A stretch of DNA of 64,000 bases from an uncultured Kiloniellaceae bacterium (GCA_947500035.1 CANMQP010000018.1:1-64000), one strand, 5' to 3'. Shown: positions 7,831-17,700, counted from the first letter of the stretch. The notes: generated by a model from the letters alone, not told the origin. Numbers and translations: made by a program.

Positions 7831-9171
7831 TCAGACGCTTCTCAAAACCCGGTCGATTAGTTCGTCGGTGACGCCTAGACAATTCGCGGGGTCGCGAAGC
7901 TGCGTCCAATCCACCGGTGCATCGCAGCGTTCCGCCAGCACGTCCATCAGATGCAAACCGCTTGCCACCACCTCTTGGCAGCACTGCTTGACCAGGCTCT
8001 GCGCCTGCGGACGTGGCATATGTTCCGCGAGCGCGAAGGTCGCGGCTTCGGCAAGCATCAGGCCATTCGAAGCCTCGAGGTTGCTTCGCATGCGCGCGGC
8101 ATCGACCTCAAGGTTTTCGATTAGATAGAGCGCATGTTTCAAAGAAACAACGGCAGAGACCACCATCTGCGGCAGGCTCAGCCATTCCAGCTGCCAGGCT
8201 GCGCCGCCACGCTCATGCTCTTGCAAGAGCGCCTGGTGCAGCGCAGGCAGCAGTGTTGCGTTGTTTCTCGCCGACGTCACAAGCACTTCGCTGGAGACCG
8301 GATTGGACTTTTGCGGCATGGTGCTGGAGCCGCCGCGCGCACCGCTGCCCAGGGCCTGACCGCCCTCGCGGACTTCGCCGACCTCGCTTTGCGACATCAA
8401 CACAATGTCCTGCCCGATCTTACCGAGACTGCCGGTCACCAGTGACAGCCAGCCGGCGAACTCAGCCAGGCCGTCGCGTTGTGTATGCCAGGGTACGGCG
8501 GGCGGTTGCAGTTTCAGCTCGGCGGCCAGAGCCTCCATCACCTCCAGACCACGCCCGCCCAGCGCCGAGAGCGTACCTGCCGCGCCGCCGAACTGGACCA
8601 CGAGCAATCGCGACCGCAACTCGGCCAGACGGGTGCGATGCCGCAGCAGAGGCGACAGCCAGTTCGCAACCTTGAGTCCGAAAGTCATGGGCAGTGCCTG
8701 TTGCGAGCGGGTACGCGCAACCATGACCGTCGCGCGATGTGTCTCCGCAAGGGTCTTCAACGCCTGGATGCTATGCTCCAAACGCGTTTCCAGCACCTCG
8801 GCCGCGGAGGCCAGAGTCAGGACCAGAGCCGTGTCCACGACATCCTGGCTGGTTGCGCCCCAATGCAGATACTGCCCGGCATCCTCGTCCACTCTGCTGC
8901 GCAACGCCGTGACGAGTGCCGGAACCGGCACGCCTGCGTCTCCAGTGCCGTCCGTCAGTTCCGATACCGGTAAAACCGTCTCGAACAGAGCCGCATCGAT
9001 GGCATCGGCCGCCTCTGGTGGAATGATGCCCAACCTGCCCTGGACGCGGGCCAAGGCCGCTTCAACGCGCAGCATTTGTGCGACTGTGGACTCGTCACTG
9101 AAGAGCTTCGCGATCTCGCGACCGGAGAAGAGCAACTGAAAGAGAGTCGAATCGAGAGGACTTACAGCCAT
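7831..9171 (-). CDS. pcaB: 3-carboxy-cis,cis-muconate cycloisomerase
   Basis: This 446-residue member of the fumarase/aspartase superfamily converts 3-carboxy-cis,cis-muconate to 4-carboxymuconolactone in the protocatechuate branch of the beta-ketoadipate pathway. The superfamily signature GSSTMPQKSNPVSSE is intact, and the upstream conserved blocks (YLHWGATSQDVVDTAL and RTRSQQALPMTFG) are present. It is the last gene of the pcaDCHGB operon, 48 bp after pcaG. The order D-C-H-G-B is the one known from Rhizobiales. It is convergent with the isomerase-like gene 14 bp away. Confidence 0.95.
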   Translation of the reverse strand: MAVSPLDSTLFQLLFSGREIAKLFSDESTVAQMLRVEAALARVQGRLGIIPPEAADAIDAALFETVLPVSELTDGTGDAGVPVPALVTALRSRVDEDAGQYLHWGATSQDVVDTALVLTLASAAEVLETRLEHSIQALKTLAETHRATVMVARTRSQQALPMTFGLKVANWLSPLLRHRTRLAELRSRLLVVQFGGAAGTLSALGGRGLEVMEALAAELKLQPPAVPWHTQRDGLAEFAGWLSLVTGSLGKIGQDIVLMSQSEVGEVREGGQALGSGARGGSSTMPQKSNPVSSEVLVTSARNNATLLPALHQALLQEHERGGAAWQLEWLSLPQMVVSAVVSLKHALYLIENLEVDAARMRSNLEASNGLMLAEAATFALAEHMPRPQAQSLVKQCCQEVVASGLHLMDVLAERCDAPVDWTQLRDPANCLGVTDELIDRVLRSV

Positions 9172-9219
9172 GGTGTTACAGGAGATAACGGGCGGCGGAC
9201 ACGAAACAAGTGCTTTTAT

Positions 9220-9810
9220 TCATAGGTCGAAGAATACCGTCTCGTCAGCCCCCTGCATATGAATATTGAAGCGATAGACCGGCCCGGCACTGCTGTCGTC
9301 CCGCTTCGCAATCAGAGTTCCGCGCCGGTCATCGGGAATGCCTGCCAGCACGGGATCAGCGGCGTTGGCTTCCACCTCGTCCGAAAAGTAGATCCGCGTG
9401 TAGGCGTGGTTGAGCATACCTCGCATGAAGACGATGACATTGATATGCGGCGCCTGCCCATCTCCAGCCGCACCGGGTTTGATGGTCTCGAAGAAAAAAC
9501 GCTGCTCGGGGTCCGTGCCCGTCCCGACCCGGCCAAAGCCGGTGAAGTCCGCATTGGATCCCCGGCTGTCGGCGGAATGTGGATAGCGTCCGGCAGCGTC
9601 CGCCTGCCAGATCTCGACCATGGCGTCGCCAACAGCCGTTCCTTCTCCGTCAAAGATCTGTCCCTCGATGCGAATGCGCTCCCCCTCCTGGTCTTTCTTC
9701 GCAACTTCGGGCGCGGCGATAGAGGTCAGGTTATAGCCGTATTGCTCCGGCGTCAGGCCATAGGCAAAGAAAGGGCCGATGGTTTGCGACGGTGTTTGTT
9801 TTTGCGTCAT
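9220..9810 (-). CDS. pcaG: Protocatechuate 3,4-dioxygenase alpha subunit
   Basis: This 196-residue alpha chain of the intradiol dioxygenase opens the ring of protocatechuate to 3-carboxy-cis,cis-muconate. It starts MTQKQTPSQTIGPFFAYGL, the usual alpha-subunit N-terminus, and includes the beta-sandwich core with DAMVEIWQADAAGRYPH and a HINVIVFMRGM strand. The alpha subunit lacks the full set of iron ligands, which the beta chain provides. The start lies 3 bp after the pcaH stop, so the two chains are translationally coupled. Confidence 0.95.
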   Translation of the reverse strand: MTQKQTPSQTIGPFFAYGLTPEQYGYNLTSIAAPEVAKKDQEGERIRIEGQIFDGEGTAVGDAMVEIWQADAAGRYPHSADSRGSNADFTGFGRVGTGTDPEQRFFFETIKPGAAGDGQAPHINVIVFMRGMLNHAYTRIYFSDEVEANAADPVLAGIPDDRRGTLIAKRDDSSAGPVYRFNIHMQGADETVFFDL

Positions 9811-9813
9811 GGC

Positions 9814-10521
9814 TCAGTTTTCCATCGGCGTTTCGTTGCGGCCACGTAGGACGATGTCAAAGCGGTATCCAAGGGCGACGCCCGGCTCCGTCGCCTCCAG
9901 CGAGAAATCAGCAACCAGTCGGCCCCGCGCCGCCTGCGGCGTCGCCAGGAAGATCGGATCCAGATCCAACAGGGGATCGCCCGGAAAATACATTTGGGTA
10001 ATCAGGCGGGTGGCGAAGCTGGGCCCAAAGAGCGAGAAGTGAATATGATTGGGCCGCCAGGCATTCAGGTGATTGCCCCAAGGGTAAGCGCCCGGCTTGA
10101 TCGTCTTGAAGGAATACCAGCCTTCTGCATTGGTGGCGCAGCGGCCGCCGCCGAAAAAGTTCGGGTCCAGGGGCGCATCGTGCTGGTCGGCAGCATGAAC
10201 GTAGCGCCCGGCAGCATTAGCCTGCCAAACCTCAATCAGCGTATTTGGCAGGGCTCTGCCGTCTTCGTCCAGGACCCGGCCCGTCACGATGATGCGCTCG
10301 CCGAGCGGTTCGCCGGCAGCCGCAGCGTTCCTCGTCAGATCGGCGTCGAGCGGCCCAACGCTCTCGTGACCGTAAACAGGTCCAGTGATTTCCGAGAGCG
10401 ACTGGGCAAGCGGCACCAACGGCTTGGTCGGACTGCGCAGCGCCGTCGATTTATAGTCCGGGCTGAGATATGCCGGATGGCTGTTCCAGTCTCTCGATTT
10501 GAAGCCAAGCTTATCCGTCAT
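9814..10521 (-). CDS. pcaH: Protocatechuate 3,4-dioxygenase beta subunit
   Basis: This 235-residue beta chain carries the non-haem Fe(III) site. The four ligand positions are visible: a Tyr in AGRYVHAAD, a Tyr in KPGAYPWGNH, and the two His residues of RPNHIHFSLFG. Together with PcaG it cleaves protocatechuate between its two hydroxylated carbons. Its ATG overlaps the pcaC stop (ATGA), and pcaG follows after 3 bp, so expression of the complex is tightly coupled. Confidence 0.96.
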   Translation of the reverse strand: MTDKLGFKSRDWNSHPAYLSPDYKSTALRSPTKPLVPLAQSLSEITGPVYGHESVGPLDADLTRNAAAAGEPLGERIIVTGRVLDEDGRALPNTLIEVWQANAAGRYVHAADQHDAPLDPNFFGGGRCATNAEGWYSFKTIKPGAYPWGNHLNAWRPNHIHFSLFGPSFATRLITQMYFPGDPLLDLDPIFLATPQAARGRLVADFSLEATEPGVALGYRFDIVLRGRNETPMEN

Positions 10522-10955
10522 GATCCGCCCTTCCCGTCTCCAGCCTTCCTGTCTCCAGCCTTCCTGCCAGCGGCCTCTTCCGCGTCGAGTTCCGCAAAGG
10601 CGGCCTTCGCAATCTTGATCGCCGTGTTGGCAGGCGGCGCTCCCGCATAAACCGCGACCTGCAACAAGACTTCCTTGATGTCTTCCGGAGTCGCACCCGT
10701 GTTGCGGGTCGCGCGCAGATGCAGCGCCAGTTCTTCATAGTGGCCGAGCGCCGCAAGCAAACCAACGGTGACCATGCTGCGTTCGCGCGGCGTTATCCCG
10801 TTCCGCGACCAGACCGAGCCCCAGGGCCCTTCCGTGATGTAGCGCTGAAAGTCCTCATCGAAGGGCGTCTTTTTGGCCTCGGCGCCATCAACATAGCGGT
10901 CGCCCAGCGTTGCGCGCCGCGTCTTCATGCCCAGAGCGTAGCGATCTTCAGACAA
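10518..10955 (-). CDS. pcaC: 4-carboxymuconolactone decarboxylase
   Basis: This 145-residue protein of the carboxymuconolactone decarboxylase/AhpD-like fold turns 4-carboxymuconolactone into 3-oxoadipate enol-lactone. The conserved blocks are GDRYVDGAEAKKTPFDEDFQ, WSRNGITPRERSM and HLRATRNTGATPEDIKE. It overlaps pcaD by 8 bp and pcaH by 4 bp. The C-terminus ends in a short charged repeat (KAGDRKAGDGKGG) encoded by a 15-bp tandem repeat, beyond the usual end of the family and probably not needed for catalysis. Confidence 0.95.
   Translation of the reverse strand: MSEDRYALGMKTRRATLGDRYVDGAEAKKTPFDEDFQRYITEGPWGSVWSRNGITPRERSMVTVGLLAALGHYEELALHLRATRNTGATPEDIKEVLLQVAVYAGAPPANTAIKIAKAAFAELDAEEAAGRKAGDRKAGDGKGGS
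10529..10568. repeat. 15-bp tandem repeat at the 3' end of pcaC
   Basis: About 2.7 copies of a 15-bp unit (CCTTCCTGTCTCCAG on the plus strand) lie in the last codons of pcaC and encode a lysine/glycine-rich tail. Being a multiple of three, copy-number change would keep the frame. Confidence 0.7.
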
Positions 10956-11742
10956 GTCCGGTCTCCTGGAAAAAATCTTTGATCAGCGCAGCCAACTCGT
11001 CCGGCTTTTCGATACAGGGCAGATGCCCTGCGCCCTCGATAATCTCAAACTGCGCCCCGGCTATAAGGCCCGCCAGCGTGCGCACCAAATCGGGTGGCGT
11101 AGAGCCGTCTTCCTTCCCCACGACACAAAGCGTCGGCACCTGCACTGCCTGCGCCGCTGCAGTCATATCGGAATCACGGATTGCCGCAGAGGTTCCGATG
11201 TAACCCGCAAGCGGCGTGCGCACCAGCATGTTGCGCCAACCTAGCAGCTCGTCCTGGCGGTTGCCGCGCAGGTCATTGGAGAACCAGCGTTGCAGGATCG
11301 TCTCCGCCAGTGCCTCGATCCCGCCGGCGCGCGCCTGGGCGATGCGGTCGTCCCACATTTCGGGCGGACCGATCTTGTGCGCGGTGTCGCAGAGGATCAG
11401 AGCCCGGACCAATTCCGGTCGGGCCGCCGACAAACCCTGTGCGATGATCCCGCCGACAGAAAGCCCGCAGACGATGGCAGATTGAACACCCAGATGATCG
11501 AGCAGGCCCGCGAGATCTCCGACGTGCTCCCCCATCTTGTAGGGCGCATCCGGTGCCTCGCTCAGTCCATGGCCGCGCTTGTCGTAGCGCACCACGCGGA
11601 AGGGCGCGCCAATGCGTTCCAGAAGTCCGTCCCAGATCCGAAAATCGGTGCCCAGCGAATTTGAGAAAACCAGAGCGGGTGCCGTTTCGGGTCCGCTGTC
11701 CGCGTAGTGCAGAACGACCCCGTTGATCCTGGCAAACTTCAT
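10948..11742 (-). CDS. pcaD: 3-oxoadipate enol-lactonase
   Basis: This 264-residue alpha/beta hydrolase opens 3-oxoadipate enol-lactone to 3-oxoadipate. The nucleophile elbow is CGLSVGG, the oxyanion region is NSLGTDFRIWDGL, and the catalytic His lies in GAGHLPCIEKPDEL. It is the first gene of the pcaDCHGB operon, facing away from pcaQ. The 161-bp shared promoter contains a pair of ATAACC half-sites of the kind reported for PcaQ. PcaI/J and PcaF, needed to finish the pathway, are not in this window. Confidence 0.95.
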   Translation of the reverse strand: MKFARINGVVLHYADSGPETAPALVFSNSLGTDFRIWDGLLERIGAPFRVVRYDKRGHGLSEAPDAPYKMGEHVGDLAGLLDHLGVQSAIVCGLSVGGIIAQGLSAARPELVRALILCDTAHKIGPPEMWDDRIAQARAGGIEALAETILQRWFSNDLRGNRQDELLGWRNMLVRTPLAGYIGTSAAIRDSDMTAAAQAVQVPTLCVVGKEDGSTPPDLVRTLAGLIAGAQFEIIEGAGHLPCIEKPDELAALIKDFFQETGLV

Positions 11743-11808
11743 TGTGTCTTTTCCTCTCCCTGCACTCGCAGATTTCGCGTTCCGCGTTTCTATAAGATTG
11801 CCTGCTTG

Positions 11809-11854
11809 ATTTGGTTATGTAAATTTACAATTACGGCCCAACAGATAACCAAAA
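11809..11854. promoter_or_regulatory. Probable PcaQ operator, long dyad with 26-bp spacer
   Basis: ATTTGGTTAT and ATAACCAAAA form an inverted repeat with a 26-bp spacer between pcaD and pcaQ. An inverted repeat with the same arms and exactly the same spacer lies upstream of the TRAP operon. ATAACC is the half-site reported for PcaQ in rhizobia, although there the spacing is short. Confidence 0.65.
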
Positions 11855-11903
11855 AGACATATTTCAATGCTGATCCGCGGAACCCTCTCATGATCGACCC
11901 CTT

Positions 11904-12827
11904 ATGATCGACAGGCGAATCAAGTTCCGCCATCTGCAGTGTTTCCTGGAGGTCGCGCGGCAAAAAAGCGTGGTCAAGGCGGCGGACGCCCTCGCCATCA
12001 CACAACCCGCCGTCTCCAAAACCCTGCGTGAACTGGAGGACATTCTGGCGGTCCAACTCTTCGACCGCAGCAAGCGCGGCATTGCCGTCACGCGTTTCGG
12101 CGAGGTGTTCCTCCGCTACGCCGGCGCAAGCGTCACAGCGCTGCGGCAGGGAGTCGACAGCATCGCCCAAGCAAGAGCGAAGGGCGGCTTCGCCATTACC
12201 CTCGGCGTATTGCCCACCGTTGCAGCGCGCGTCATGCCGGACGCGGTCCAAAGTTTTAAAAAAGACGGTGTGGAGACGGTCGTGCGGATCATCACCGGCG
12301 AGAACGACCTGCTGATCTCTCGCCTGCGGGTCGGTGAACTGGACCTGGTGGTCGGCCGTTTGGGCGAACCGGAACTGATGACCGGTCTCTCCTTCGAGCA
12401 CCTCTACTCCGAGCACATCTCTTTTCTGGTCCGCCCCGGACATCCGCTGTTGCAGGACCAGCCCTTCGATTTGTCGCGCATTCTCGAATACCCGGTCCTG
12501 ATGCCGACCGAAGCCTCGATCATCCGCCCTTATGTCGACCGCTTTCTGATCGCCAACGGTATCGGCACGCCGCCGGATCAGATCGAAACCATCTCCATGG
12601 CGTTCGGACGCAGCTACACCCGAATCACCGATGCGGTCTGGATCATCTCCAACGGCGTCGCCGCTAACGATGTCGAGGACGCTGTTCTCGTGGAGCTGCC
12701 GGTCGACACCCGTGACACCCTGGGCCCGGTCGGTCTGACGACACGGGCCGACACACCACCGGGCCTGGCGACCCAGATGATGATGCAGGCGATCCGGGAT
12801 GTCAGTGAGCAGCGCGTCGGGGCGTAA
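11904..12827 (+). CDS. pcaQ: LysR-type regulator of protocatechuate degradation
   Basis: This 307-residue LysR-type activator has an N-terminal winged helix (about residues 8-65: KFRHLQCFLEVARQKSVVKA then ALAITQPAVSKTLRELE) and a substrate-binding domain with the PcaQ-like DLVVGRLGEPELMTGLSFEHLY stretch. It is divergent from pcaDCHGB, the arrangement known for PcaQ in Agrobacterium and Sinorhizobium, where carboxymuconate or carboxymuconolactone is the co-inducer. A matching operator upstream of the TRAP/pobA genes just downstream suggests it also controls 4-hydroxybenzoate uptake and hydroxylation. Confidence 0.9.
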   Translation: MIDRRIKFRHLQCFLEVARQKSVVKAADALAITQPAVSKTLRELEDILAVQLFDRSKRGIAVTRFGEVFLRYAGASVTALRQGVDSIAQARAKGGFAITLGVLPTVAARVMPDAVQSFKKDGVETVVRIITGENDLLISRLRVGELDLVVGRLGEPELMTGLSFEHLYSEHISFLVRPGHPLLQDQPFDLSRILEYPVLMPTEASIIRPYVDRFLIANGIGTPPDQIETISMAFGRSYTRITDAVWIISNGVAANDVEDAVLVELPVDTRDTLGPVGLTTRADTPPGLATQMMMQAIRDVSEQRVGA

Positions 12828-12851
12828 GCATGACGGCATTTTGGGTTATGC

Positions 12852-12897
12852 ATTTGGTTATGTATCTGCCCAAAAATTTCATTTCCCATAACCAAAT
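12852..12897. promoter_or_regulatory. Second PcaQ-like dyad, upstream of the TRAP/pobA genes
   Basis: ATTTGGTTAT-N26-ATAACCAAAT is a perfect 10-bp inverted repeat, 93 bp before the TRAP binding-protein gene. Arms and spacer length equal those of the site at 11809-11854. A further GGGTTATG lies just upstream at 12843. Confidence 0.7.
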
Positions 12898-12989
12898 GGA
12901 TCAGCCAGACTGCGACTGTCAGAGACAGAAACAACGATAAAAGTCGGCGCGGACCTCAAGCTCGGCGCCGGATCGACAGGGAGAGAGCC

Positions 12990-14039
12990 ATGAAAACCCC
13001 AAAAGGTCTTTTTACCGGGCTGTTGGCCGCGGCCACCGTCGCTGCAGCTGGATTTTCAGCGCCGGCCTATGCCGCCGAGGAAACCATCACGGTCCACCAC
13101 TTCATTAGCCCCAAAGCGCCGGCGCACAAGTCTTTTATCGAGCCCTGGGCGCGGCGCGTCGAGGAACAGTCCAACGGACGGATCGAGGTCAAGATCTTCC
13201 CGGCCATGTCCATGGGCGGCAAACCCCCGGAGCTTTACCGGCAGGTACGTGACGGCGCCGCCGACGTGGTCTGGACCGTGATCGGCTATACGCCCGGCGT
13301 CTTCCCCCGGTCCGAAGTCTTTGAACTGCCAACCGTCCATCAGGGCAGTGCACGCGCCACCAATCTCGCGATTCAGGAAAACTTCGCGCTGCTGGCCGAC
13401 GACTTCAAGGACCTCAAACCAATCCTCGTCCACGCCCACGCGGGCAATGCCCTGCACCTGCGCGAGACCGCGGTGCGTTCCGTCGGTGACGTAAAAGACA
13501 TGAAGCTGCGCACGCCGTCGCGTACCGGCGCCTGGATGATTGAATCCTGGAATGCAGAGCCGGTCGGCATGCCCCTGCCCGCTCTGCCTCAGGCCCTCTC
13601 CAAGGGTGCGGTCGACGGTGCCCTGATCCCCTTCGAGGTGGTTCTGCCCTTCAAGCTGCAGGAACTGACCAGGTACTCCGTTGAAGGTGACGCGGGCGGA
13701 CGCTTCGGTACCGCCGTTTTCCTCTTCGCCATGAACAAGGACCGCTATGAGGCCCTGCCCGATGACCTCAAGGCGGTGATCGACGCCAACTCCGGCGATG
13801 CCCTGGCCACGGAAATCGGTGAACTCTGGGACGGCATTGAAGCGCCAGGCAAAGCGGCGCAGGAAAAATCCGGCGGTGAAGTCATTAAACTGGATGCGGC
13901 AACACTGGCGGACTTCGATAAACTGGGCGAAGGCGTCGTGGCGCGTTGGATCGAAGATGCCAACAGCAACGGCCTCGACGGGCAAGCGCTGGTCGACGCC
14001 GCCCGCGCTTCGGTCGCCAAGCATTCAGCGACAAAATAA
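12990..14039 (+). CDS. TRAP transporter substrate-binding protein (DctP family)
   Basis: This 349-residue periplasmic binding protein has a Sec signal peptide (residues 1-29, cleavage near AYAAEE). The DctP fold is recognisable from YRQVRDGAADVVWTVIGY and MKLRTPSRTGAWMIESWNAE, which holds the arginine that usually clamps the ligand carboxylate. The location between pcaQ and pobA, and the PcaQ-like operator, indicate an aromatic acid ligand, most likely 4-hydroxybenzoate or protocatechuate. Its two membrane partners follow. Confidence 0.92.
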   Translation: MKTPKGLFTGLLAAATVAAAGFSAPAYAAEETITVHHFISPKAPAHKSFIEPWARRVEEQSNGRIEVKIFPAMSMGGKPPELYRQVRDGAADVVWTVIGYTPGVFPRSEVFELPTVHQGSARATNLAIQENFALLADDFKDLKPILVHAHAGNALHLRETAVRSVGDVKDMKLRTPSRTGAWMIESWNAEPVGMPLPALPQALSKGAVDGALIPFEVVLPFKLQELTRYSVEGDAGGRFGTAVFLFAMNKDRYEALPDDLKAVIDANSGDALATEIGELWDGIEAPGKAAQEKSGGEVIKLDAATLADFDKLGEGVVARWIEDANSNGLDGQALVDAARASVAKHSATK

Positions 14040-14055
14040 ACGAGGCACCAGGACC

Positions 14056-14084
14056 CGGCCGGGGATGGTTTCACCCCCCGGCCG
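14056..14084 (+). terminator. Intercistronic hairpin after the TRAP binding-protein gene
   Basis: CGGCCGGGG-N11-CCCCGGCCG gives a perfect 9-bp GC stem in the 118-bp gap between the binding-protein and small-permease genes, with no T run. Such hairpins often protect the upstream message so that the binding protein is made in excess. Confidence 0.6.
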
Positions 14085-14157
14085 AACGTCTCCAGGATAG
14101 TCTTGTGGCTGATCCTACAACCCACGTCTCACATCGCGACGAGAGAGAAAGACGCGC

Positions 14158-14655
14158 GTGCCTGCTCTGATGGAAAAGCTAGCGATTGGATGGGCGCTCC
14201 TGGGCGGTGTGCTCCTGATCGCCATCGTTCTGGTGACCGCCGTCAACGTCGGGGCCTTCGGTCTCGATCGCCTCGCCGGTCTTTTCGGTGCAGCCGTCCC
14301 GGGCCTGCCCGGCTATGAAGACTTTGTCCGTTTGGCGATCAGCGCCGCCGCGCCCATGTTCTTTCCCTACTGCCAGCTCAGGCGCGGGCACGTTGCCGTC
14401 GATATCTTCGTCAGTCATTTCTCCCTCAAAACCCAGCGCGGACTTGACCGCTTTTCACTCCTGGCAATCGCGGTGATGGCGCTGTTCCTGACCTACTGGC
14501 TGATCCTGGGACTGGGTGAGACCTACAGCGACGGCGCGCTCTCGCGGGTCCTCGGCTGGCCGGAGTGGCCCTTCTATCTGCCGGGCATCGCCTCGCTGGC
14601 TCTTTGGGCTCTGGTCGCTCTGATGCAGTTCTTCAAGGCCGACGCGCATGTCTGA
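14158..14655 (+). CDS. TRAP transporter small permease (DctQ family)
   Basis: This inner-membrane protein of about 165 residues has four predicted transmembrane helices, including a first one at about residues 8-30 (WALLGGVLLIAIVLVTAVNV). It carries the FFPYCQLRRGHVAVDIF segment characteristic of DctQ proteins. It forms the Na+-driven TRAP complex with the large permease, whose start overlaps this gene by 8 bp. The initiation codon may be the GTG at 14158 or the ATG four codons later. Confidence 0.9.
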   Translation: MPALMEKLAIGWALLGGVLLIAIVLVTAVNVGAFGLDRLAGLFGAAVPGLPGYEDFVRLAISAAAPMFFPYCQLRRGHVAVDIFVSHFSLKTQRGLDRFSLLAIAVMALFLTYWLILGLGETYSDGALSRVLGWPEWPFYLPGIASLALWALVALMQFFKADAHV

Positions 14656-16066
14656 GTTAGAACTGATCGGCCTGGCGGGACTGGTACTGCTCTTTGTCCT
14701 GCTGGCCTTGCGGATCCCGGTCGGTCTGGCCATGATCGCCGTAGGGATTGCCGGAAACTACGCCCTCAGTCTCGCCGCCCCCTATCTGCGCTTCGAACCC
14801 TATCTGAAGCAGTTTAAAACCCTCCTCTGGAACGGTCTGGCCAACTACGAACTCTCCGTGGTGCCGCTCTTTGTCCTGATGGGCTATCTCGCATCGCAGA
14901 CCCAGCTCAGCCGCGACCTCTTTCAGGGCCTCAATGCCCTGGTCGGCCGCCTGCGCGGCGGCGTCGCCATGGCGGCGGTCTGTGCCTGCGCCGGGTTCGG
15001 CGCGGTCTGCGGCTCGTCGCTCGCCACCGCCTCGACCATGGGCCGGGTGGCGCTGCCGGAACTGCGGCGCATGCGCTACGATCCGAAACTGGCCACCGGT
15101 ACCCTGGCGGCGGGCGGCACCCTGGGCATCCTGATCCCGCCCTCGATCGCCCTGGTAATCTACGCCATCATCGTCGAAGCCTCGGTCATACAGATGTTCC
15201 AGGCAGCGATCCTGCCAGGTCTGGTCGCGGTCGCTTTCTTCATCGGTGTGATCGCTCTGCAGGTCCGCCTTAAACCGGAACTGGCACCCATTGCAGACCC
15301 GATGGAAGAGCAGGCACGCAAGCAGGCGCTGGTTCGGCTGATCCCGGTCCTCGTCATCTTCGGTTCGATCATCCTGGGCCTGGGCATGGGGCTCTTCACC
15401 CCGACCCCCGCCGCCGCTGTCGGGGTCTTCGCAATCCTCGCCTACGGTCTGCTGCGGCGTTTTCAGGGGAATGGCGTCGGCACCGAAAGTCGCCAGCGCG
15501 GTGGCCTGACACTGACGGGCCTGCGCGAGGCCTTGCTGCAGACCGCCGTCACCAGCGGCATGATCTATTTCATCCTTTTTGGCGCGGAAGTCCTCAAGGG
15601 CTTTTTCACCCGCGCGGGCTTACCCACTGCCATGGCGGGCTGGGCCGGAACCAGCGGGCTCGACCCCTGGGTCATCCTGATCGTCATGCTGGTGATCCTG
15701 ATCCTGCTCGGTTGCTTCATGGATTCCCTGGCCATGATCCTGGTGGTGGTGCCCTTCATCTGGCCGGTGCTGGTCGATCTGAACGGCGGCGACTACACCA
15801 CCGCCGCGACCGCCGCCTACGGCCTGGATACGGAGGAGCTGAAAATCTGGTTCGGTATCCTGGCGCTGGTCGTTGTGGAGCTCGGCCTGATCACGCCACC
15901 GGTGGGCCTCAACGTCTTTATCATTTCATCCCTCGCCGAAAATGTGGGCATGCGTGCGGTGTTTCGCGGCGTCATGCCGTTCTTTTCGGCGGAGATCGTG
16001 CGGGTGGCGCTCCTCTTGAGTCTGCCCGCCCTCACTCTCTTTATGCCCCGGCTGCTGTCGGGCTGA
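14648..16066 (+). CDS. TRAP transporter large permease (DctM family)
   Basis: This 472-residue polytopic membrane protein is the transport channel of the TRAP system. Family blocks are visible: VPLFVLMGYLASQTQLSRDL, CAGFGAVCGSSLATASTMG, GTLGILIPPSIALVIYAI and, near the end, LGLITPPVGLNVFIISSLA. It overlaps the small permease by 8 bp, and pobA starts 24 bp later, so transporter and hydroxylase are likely co-transcribed. This co-linearity is the main reason to propose 4-hydroxybenzoate as the substrate. Confidence 0.93.
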   Translation: MSELELIGLAGLVLLFVLLALRIPVGLAMIAVGIAGNYALSLAAPYLRFEPYLKQFKTLLWNGLANYELSVVPLFVLMGYLASQTQLSRDLFQGLNALVGRLRGGVAMAAVCACAGFGAVCGSSLATASTMGRVALPELRRMRYDPKLATGTLAAGGTLGILIPPSIALVIYAIIVEASVIQMFQAAILPGLVAVAFFIGVIALQVRLKPELAPIADPMEEQARKQALVRLIPVLVIFGSIILGLGMGLFTPTPAAAVGVFAILAYGLLRRFQGNGVGTESRQRGGLTLTGLREALLQTAVTSGMIYFILFGAEVLKGFFTRAGLPTAMAGWAGTSGLDPWVILIVMLVILILLGCFMDSLAMILVVVPFIWPVLVDLNGGDYTTAATAAYGLDTEELKIWFGILALVVVELGLITPPVGLNVFIISSLAENVGMRAVFRGVMPFFSAEIVRVALLLSLPALTLFMPRLLSG

Positions 16067-17266
<1,200 letters not shown>

Positions 17267-17347
17267 AGGCGAACAGCCTGTCGTCCAAATCAACCCGGCA
17301 TGATGCGAACCCGATCCACGCTGAAGATCGGAGCACTTGTCCGGGAT

Positions 17348-17644
17348 CTATCGATCGATAGCGGCCGGATTGACGATGACATGAAACTGGCCCACGCGTT
17401 CAACGACGCAGTCACGAAATCTCTCTGATCCTTCGGACGCAGGCTCTTCCAGCTGATCAGGACAGTCGTGAATTGCCATGGGATCGAATGGCAGATCGGC
17501 GAGCGCGTTTAGCGACATCTTTTCCAGATCCGGATGGGAAAGCGGGTCACAATACCATGAGTTGTCGGCGGCGAATTGACCGTTGTTTCGACCGGTGACC
17601 ACCCAGAAAAGCAGTCCCGCGATAGATTGGAATAAATTTAGCAT
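17348..17644 (-). CDS. Small hypothetical protein, divergent from a LysR gene
   Basis: This is a 98-residue protein with no function I recognise. It has a short hydrophobic N-terminus (LFQSIAGLLFWVV), then a polar segment AADNSWYCDPLSHPDLEKMS followed by LNALADLPFDP, which looks like a conserved motif of small alphaproteobacterial proteins. The start codon lies inside the palindrome TTTAGC-ATA-GCTAAA, and there is no Shine-Dalgarno, which suggests a leaderless or tightly operator-covered start. It is divergent from a GcvA-type LysR whose own start codon is overlapped by a related palindrome, so the pair is probably one regulatory unit. Coding status is likely but not certain. Confidence 0.55.
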   Translation of the reverse strand: MLNLFQSIAGLLFWVVTGRNNGQFAADNSWYCDPLSHPDLEKMSLNALADLPFDPMAIHDCPDQLEEPASEGSERFRDCVVERVGQFHVIVNPAAIDR

Positions 17645-17651
17645 AGCTAAA
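17637..17651. promoter_or_regulatory. Palindrome over the start codon of the small protein gene
   Basis: TTTAGC-ATA-GCTAAA is a perfect inverted repeat containing the start codon (minus strand, 17642-17644). It shares the core TAGC-N3-GCTA with the palindrome at 17701-17717. Confidence 0.6.
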
Positions 17652-17700
17652 ACATATTCGTACTCTTGCCTTATTTTCCATCGATCCTTTCTGCAATATG

